Of a DNA stretch of 64,000 nucleotides, positions 59,083 through 64,000 are shown one piece after another. The position numbers and the translations under genes were made by a program. The DNA is taken from the NCBI GenBank assembly GCA_018340805.1, contig JACMZG010001914.1, positions 23,542,369 to 23,606,368 of the forward strand, given 5' to 3'. This stretch comes from Microvelia longipes (Eukaryota; Arthropoda; Insecta; Hemiptera; Veliidae). Under the pieces are notes generated by a model, which worked only from the letters and a program-made list of their open reading frames with translations, was not told the DNA's origin and searched no databases. Within the stretch, counting starts at the first letter, position 1, and each line of letters opens with the position of its first letter.

Positions 59083-59789
59083 ACGATGTCTAATATATAA
59101 CAGTAATTGGCCATAAATGTAAAGATCTAAAGGTAGACATGCAGTACTAACTTGAAAAGGTCTCTAAATACTGATCATACTATCATTTTCGTAGTGCCAA
59201 TTTAGAAAAATTAAACACAATGATGTCACCGAAGAAATTCAGCTTCAAACATTCCGATAAAATCATAAAATATATAAGATATATATATTATATGATATCA
59301 TATATAGAAAATATATGTAGAAATTATCTAGAGAAAGGACATAAATGGTATATAGTCATTTGAAACTGGTGTTAAATAAACAATTCCAATCTATTTATAA
59401 GTCAACATTAAGTAATCACATAATGTGTTACTCAAAAAGCCTATTTCGTGCGATACCGCGATATTAGAACCCGCAACTGCATTATTTTATCGGGTTAGTA
59501 TGCTAGCTCTAAAACACATACCTGGGCCCCACTAGGTACCAGATAATATTTGATATCTGAGAGATGGAATTCAATGGCCATAAAAATTGCAGATGAAATA
59601 ACAATTTTTCTGAAATCTGCTCTAGATGACAAGTGAGGAAATTAACAGAACAGTTAATAGGAAGTACTTGTTACCATGGATTTTTCATTTTATCGGCAAA
59701 TATTTGTTTTACTTCTTGGAATCGTGTTCAATCAAACCATAGCTTGGCTTCTGGCGATAGCAAAGAGAAAAATGGGCATAATTCAGATG
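59083..59789. other. No feature recognised
   Basis: AT-rich with a short TATATA/TGATATCA patch (59275-59320). No gene or repeat recognised. Confidence 0.35.
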
Positions 59790-60565
59790 TGTGGGGTGGT
59801 GAAAATTTTTATTCCTTTGTGGTGGTGTGGGGGGGTAATTATGTGGTGGTGCTGGTGAGTTCTGTTTTCATGGTGCTCTCCAGGAGGCCAGATGGTGGTG
59901 GGTCGGATGTGGGTGTTATGGGGCTGTGTGAGTATTAATGGGGGTATTGTGGCTATTTAATACCGTAGTTTGGTGGTGCGGGGGGTGCATGTTGGGTGGG
60001 AGAGTGCACAGATGGTAAAATAAATAAGCTGTGTTGTGGGTTGTGTGTGGGTGTGGTGTGTGCTCTAGACAAAGGTTAGGTATTTCAGGGGTAAGCTTCC
60101 TTAACAGGTTAGTGAAACAACCCCCCTCTAGATGGTTTCACCCCTTTTACAAGTTTTGGATTGCTACGGGCCTGCCTTATCACTCCGCTCATATTATTTC
60201 CCACACGAGGTCAATTGATTTAACCATTTCATACTATATGTGTGACTGCCTGAGTGCATTAGCATCTGTGTAGCCCAAATCTAATAGCAATTTCAATTAA
60301 TAAGAAACCCAACACACACACCAAACTCCCTCACACACGAAAAACAACTAAACAGCAGAACCTTGTTTTCTACTCTATTTCCCCCACAGTCAATGAACGT
60401 ATAACTGTGCGCAATATTAGTACTATGAACACATCTTGTCCACAATGGATACTTGATTGTGATAATTGATTCAATGAACATCACGGGGTGGTGGTGGGTG
60501 CGTCTGTGGAAATTCACTTACCGGTGTGTATAGTTGTGTGGTGGGTGGGGGGGTCTGTGGTTGGT
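59790..60565. repeat. G/T-rich low-complexity region
   Basis: Many GGTGG, GGGGGG and GTGTGG runs on the plus strand (59810-60055 and 60480-60560). On the minus strand this reads as Pro/His/Thr-rich fragments such as PPHNYPPTPP and PPHPPHNYTH in different frames. A donor-like CACCG-GTAAGTG at about 60517 is present. It could be simple sequence, or a degraded proline-rich exon of the gene at 51325-57281; neither is proven. Confidence 0.5.
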
Positions 60566-61989
60566 ATAAAACGATAAAAAACTTGTAAAATGCTAGCGAG
60601 TGGTAAGAAGGTTCAACACTATATTACGCTATAGTTCCAATATTGTTGCTGCACCAGATCCACAGCGAATGAAGAAGTGATATTAAGTCACTAATCTCCT
60701 CCATGGAGGAGTCATTTTATATTACTAGAGGCACATCGCCTTCCAAATCAAATTGGTATGGCACATGTTAAAGAACAGAGAATCCACTTATGAGTTATAA
60801 TTAAAGACTAGGCCCATACAGCAAAGCCAGGCTATTTGATGAGACTATTTGACAAGCAGTATATTTTATGAGAAGGCATCCGTATCGGTCCGTACAAATC
60901 GTCAAGGGTCGATTAAATAACTTGTGACGGCAACAACCCGGTCACGTACCGTAGACAAACATTGTGCCAATGGAATGATTTTTCCACCGCAAAACCCGTA
61001 TTCGAAATCAACAATTTTCTGTCGACTGTTGAACAGAGTTATTGCAACAAAATCACACATGAGAAGACCAGCTTGCCTTTTGGAAAGATAAATAAATTGG
61101 TTAAGTGCCGGTTGTAAATATTTTAATTTATCACTTGCACAGTATTGGGATTGAGGACAGATATGGCATTAGAATTAACATTAATTTAAAAAGCAAAAAC
61201 ATGGAAACAGATACATTTTATTTTCCAAAAAGAGAGTTAAAATTGAAATTATTTTTATTGTGCTTGGTTAGTTAAAGGATTGCCCAGCATCTAACTTCCC
61301 CTTTTAAAATGGGCCTGCTTTCACCAAGACACAGCGGAAATAAGTGTAATGGGGCGGGTGTTCCAGTTTAAAAGTAGTAAACACTGGCAAAAAAGCTAGC
61401 ACTTTCCAGTTTTTAGACCAATTAATTAAAAATAGGTAATAAAATACACATTTAGAATTGAGTGGGGCACAAAGGGGTCAAATCAGGCCGTCGTCCCTGG
61501 CAAACAATTCAGCCCTACTTAGGCCCACTGAATGTGTTAACTTAGATTACTCCATGACGATAATGTTCTTACATTTAGCATTAGATAAGATGAATGCTCT
61601 CCATGCATTTATGAGTGGATATGCTTTCATGAAGGTCGACTGTTACAACTTATTGATTTAAACATTTATCTGTTCCTGTGCTCTGTTCCTCATTCTGATG
61701 TGTAGACAAGATGATACACTTTTTAACTACTTCTAAACATCACCAATGCGAATTCATTTTTATCAGTTATCACACCTGAAACAATAAAATTAAATATATG
61801 TCTTTGATTCAGAAAATTTTTAAATGGTACATTTAATAGAAACAAGACATAGCCTGAGACAAAACAAAATACCCATAAGTACTTGCCATTGAACAAATTT
61901 ATTTAAACGAGGAAGCATACAGGGGCAAATTTGAGACATAAAGGGGTGAGATTCATAACATTCAAAATATTGTTCAATTAATGTAGTAT
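60566..61989. other. No gene recognised
   Basis: A short word 'atattactagaggcacatcg' at 60719 recalls the MITE B end. No coding or repeat assignments otherwise. Confidence 0.35.
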
Positions 61990-62395
61990 AACAAATGGTT
62001 GGATAAGCTAATTGACAGGGTGGAAAAACAATTCAAGTGACAGCCAATGATTCAAGTTGTGGTTGTTAAAAACCACATCCACAAATTAAACACAGATTTA
62101 TACTATTAATTTGTTCACATGCGGGGTTAGGCAGGCGTTCAACACTGTGTTCACCCCCTTAGGGGTTCAAACTTCAACTGTTCACACAGAATTTAAAACC
62201 GATAGTTTAGACTTAACCCGATACAAAAAATGAGTGTCAGGGTTGAAATTTGTGTTTAACATTTACACACAATTCCGGGGGGTTGAATCCCCTGCCAAAC
62301 CTTGCGCCTGAACAAAGTATATATTACTCTGTAGGGGCTAATCTCATTAGGTTCGCTTAACACTATTTTCCACACAATAGTAAGTTAAATAGATG
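61990..62395. mobile_element. Possible long member of MITE family H
   Basis: 'taattgacagggtggaaaaa' at 62010 and 'cactattttccacacaatag' at 62360 are inverted partners like the arms of the shorter family H copies, with 'ctcattaggtt' on the inner right arm. The arms are diverged and the interior is 300 bp longer. Confidence 0.45.
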
Positions 62396-62919
62396 AGGTG
62401 TCAAAAGTGTTATAATAAAAAAACCTTGCTAACTTTTAAAAGAGCAATACAATGCACAGACACTGTCTTATTCAATCCCCCCCCCCTCCCTTATCATTTA
62501 TTTATTCAATTCCTGAGTGCACCAATGCAATGCTTTTGCCTTTTAACATTTGATTCAAACTGCATAAAATTGATGTTGAAACATGACCTAAAGTAACGAA
62601 CGCGTGTGACGGAAAGTATAAGGAGATGTTTCAAAACAAGATATATCATAAGTCATATTGGAGTACTATAAGTCAGTGAATGAAATTGCACACTAGCCAA
62701 AGCATGTCATCACAAACCTATTTACATAACTACTTACTTCCAAATTAACCCTCACTTGCAGGTTATATTAACCCTGGCAACGTATTAACTCTAACCTGAC
62801 TGACTAAACCTGGGTTCAATTTTACCCTCTTAATAATTTAATGTCATATAAAACGTGTATGACATACAAATGTACACTAAAAAATTGTTAAATTTATATC
62901 TTTACGGTGACTTACTTTA
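62396..62919. other. No feature recognised
   Basis: A C-rich run at 62479-62488 and otherwise unremarkable AT-rich sequence. Confidence 0.35.
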
Positions 62920-63345
62920 AACGGCACAAACATAAATAAATACAAGTTGAAATAAATCTAAATAAAACACAAAATACGTCATATGTAAACAGTCCATTCA
63001 GAGAAAAGAAATCAAAAAATAGACGGCACAAACAGTACATAAATACGAGTTGAAACAAATATAAATGAAACACAAAATACGTCAAATGTAAACAGTCCCA
63101 TTCAGAAAAAGAATCAAAAATAAGACGGCACAAAATCAGTAGACAAATACGAGTTGAAACAAATATAAATGAAACACAAATACGTCAATGTAAACAGTCG
63201 TTCGAAGTAAACTTCAAAAACTATACTTCAAAAATAACACGGCACAAACAGTTTTAATAAACACCGAGTGAAATCGATCTAAATGAAAATACAAAGTACG
63301 TCAAAGTAAACAGTCCATTTAAAAGAAACTTCAAAAATAAAACAA
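62920..63345. repeat. Tandem repeat of about 105 bp, four copies
   Basis: Unit: 'acggcacaaacagt', 'aaatacgagttgaaacaaat', 'ctaaatgaaacacaaaatac', 'gtcaaatgtaaacagtcca', 'ttcagaaaaagaatcaaaaa'. The fourth copy is most diverged, and copies differ by short indels. Confidence 0.88.
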
Positions 63346-63714
63346 AATATTAATTAAACTTGCCTTACCTTTTATGTTCTTAGCGCTAAAATAAAATAGG
63401 AAGTATTTTATTTTGTTTGCTATTCAAATCCATGCTAGTACACCTTCAGCTACGTCTTCACAATAACATTGGAAACTTTCATTTATAAATACGAAATCGG
63501 CAAAGTTATTAAAAAGTTATTACTTTAGTTAGTTATTAAAAATATCACTAACACTTACATGTTTAATTACATATTATAAGTCACAAAATGATAGTAACAA
63601 AATAAAAAACGGCAAACTATTGAAATTGATAACACTATCATATTTCATAGACGTATTACTTTGAATAGATAAGTCACTAATATATTTCTCTCGTTTCTCT
63701 ATTTACTAAAATGT
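63346..63714. other. AT-rich, no feature recognised
   Basis: Follows the tandem repeat; no gene or repeat noted. Confidence 0.35.
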
Positions 63715-63803
63715 CCACGGATTCGACGGTGGCGCTCCCTGGGTCCGTACATAACATCGAATTCTACGGTGGCGCCATCCCTGGGTCCGTACCATTTTAA
63801 CAA
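63715..63803. repeat. Two-copy GC-rich direct repeat
   Basis: 'acggtggcgc..tccctgggt' plus 'ccgtac' occurs at 63727-63751 and 63765-63792. The second copy has GGCGCC followed by two extra bases. It may be a local duplication. Confidence 0.75.
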
Positions 63804-64000
63804 TAACCGTCTAGGATTTTTTAACCCAGGTTTGTCTATCAGCCTAATCAGTGTAATAGACCAACAAAATATGTAAGTTCAGAAATGAACCTATATAAAG
63901 CCGTATGTATCTAATAAAAAAAGGAAGGCAAATCTAAAAATTTGTCTGGTTGGCTATACCCCTAGTATTTAATGCAAGGGGGATAGCCCACCTAAATTCT
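63804..64000. other. No feature recognised
   Basis: End of window; unremarkable AT-rich sequence. Confidence 0.3.

Overview
The window is intron-rich, AT-rich eukaryotic nuclear DNA, most likely from an insect or another arthropod. The signs are long (TA)n tracts, spliced exons with GT-AG borders, 5'-truncated LINEs, a BEL/Pao LTR retrotransposon, a Penelope-like element with a GIY-YIG endonuclease, and several families of miniature inverted-repeat transposons (MITEs) with 8-bp target-site duplications. No species can be named from the sequence. There are two assembly gaps: 11274-12273 (exactly 1000 N) and 58208-59082 (875 N). Many single-base indels inside repeats suggest unpolished long-read sequence there.

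Layout. 1-2150: low-complexity DNA with a cluster of perfect hairpins. 2150-16230: a tandem array of a composite unit of about 1.4 kb. Each unit carries a 50-60 bp minisatellite built on GCTCGCTTCGCTCGC, a GC-rich block made of consecutive short hairpins, an AT-rich body with two TGACGTCA octamers, and a (TA)n tract. One unit is interrupted by a 540-bp MITE, another by a LINE. 16235-18925: a second minisatellite array bracketed by two direct copies of another repeat. 18926-22970: MITEs and dispersed repeats. 22976-26783: a BEL/Pao element on the minus strand with LTRs, primer-binding site, remnants of gag and of the integrase C-terminal region, and most of pol missing. 27000-36900: nested MITEs, three minisatellites and a LINE 3' end.

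Genes. Two host genes are visible, both on the minus strand. (1) An ankyrin-repeat gene, with a 2078-bp terminal exon at 36920-38997 and an upstream exon at 42164-42289. They join in phase across a 3.2-kb intron; the protein has about 15 ankyrin repeats and a PRANC/F-box-like C-terminus. Its 5' exons were not found. (2) An unidentified gene with three compatible exons at 57170-57281, 53250-53342 and 51325-51927, ending in a long proline-rich tail. Its introns hold a LINE and a Penelope-like element. 59083-64000 has no recognised gene and contains G-rich low-complexity DNA and a 105-bp tandem repeat.

The least usual signals are the hairpin islands built on GCTTCGC / GCGAAGC cores, and two very small palindromic insertions (32 bp and 63 bp), each flanked by a perfect 8-bp target-site duplication. 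Next come a transposon with mirror-arranged GTTTCTC motifs and the in-frame gag-DUF5641 fusion in the BEL remnant.
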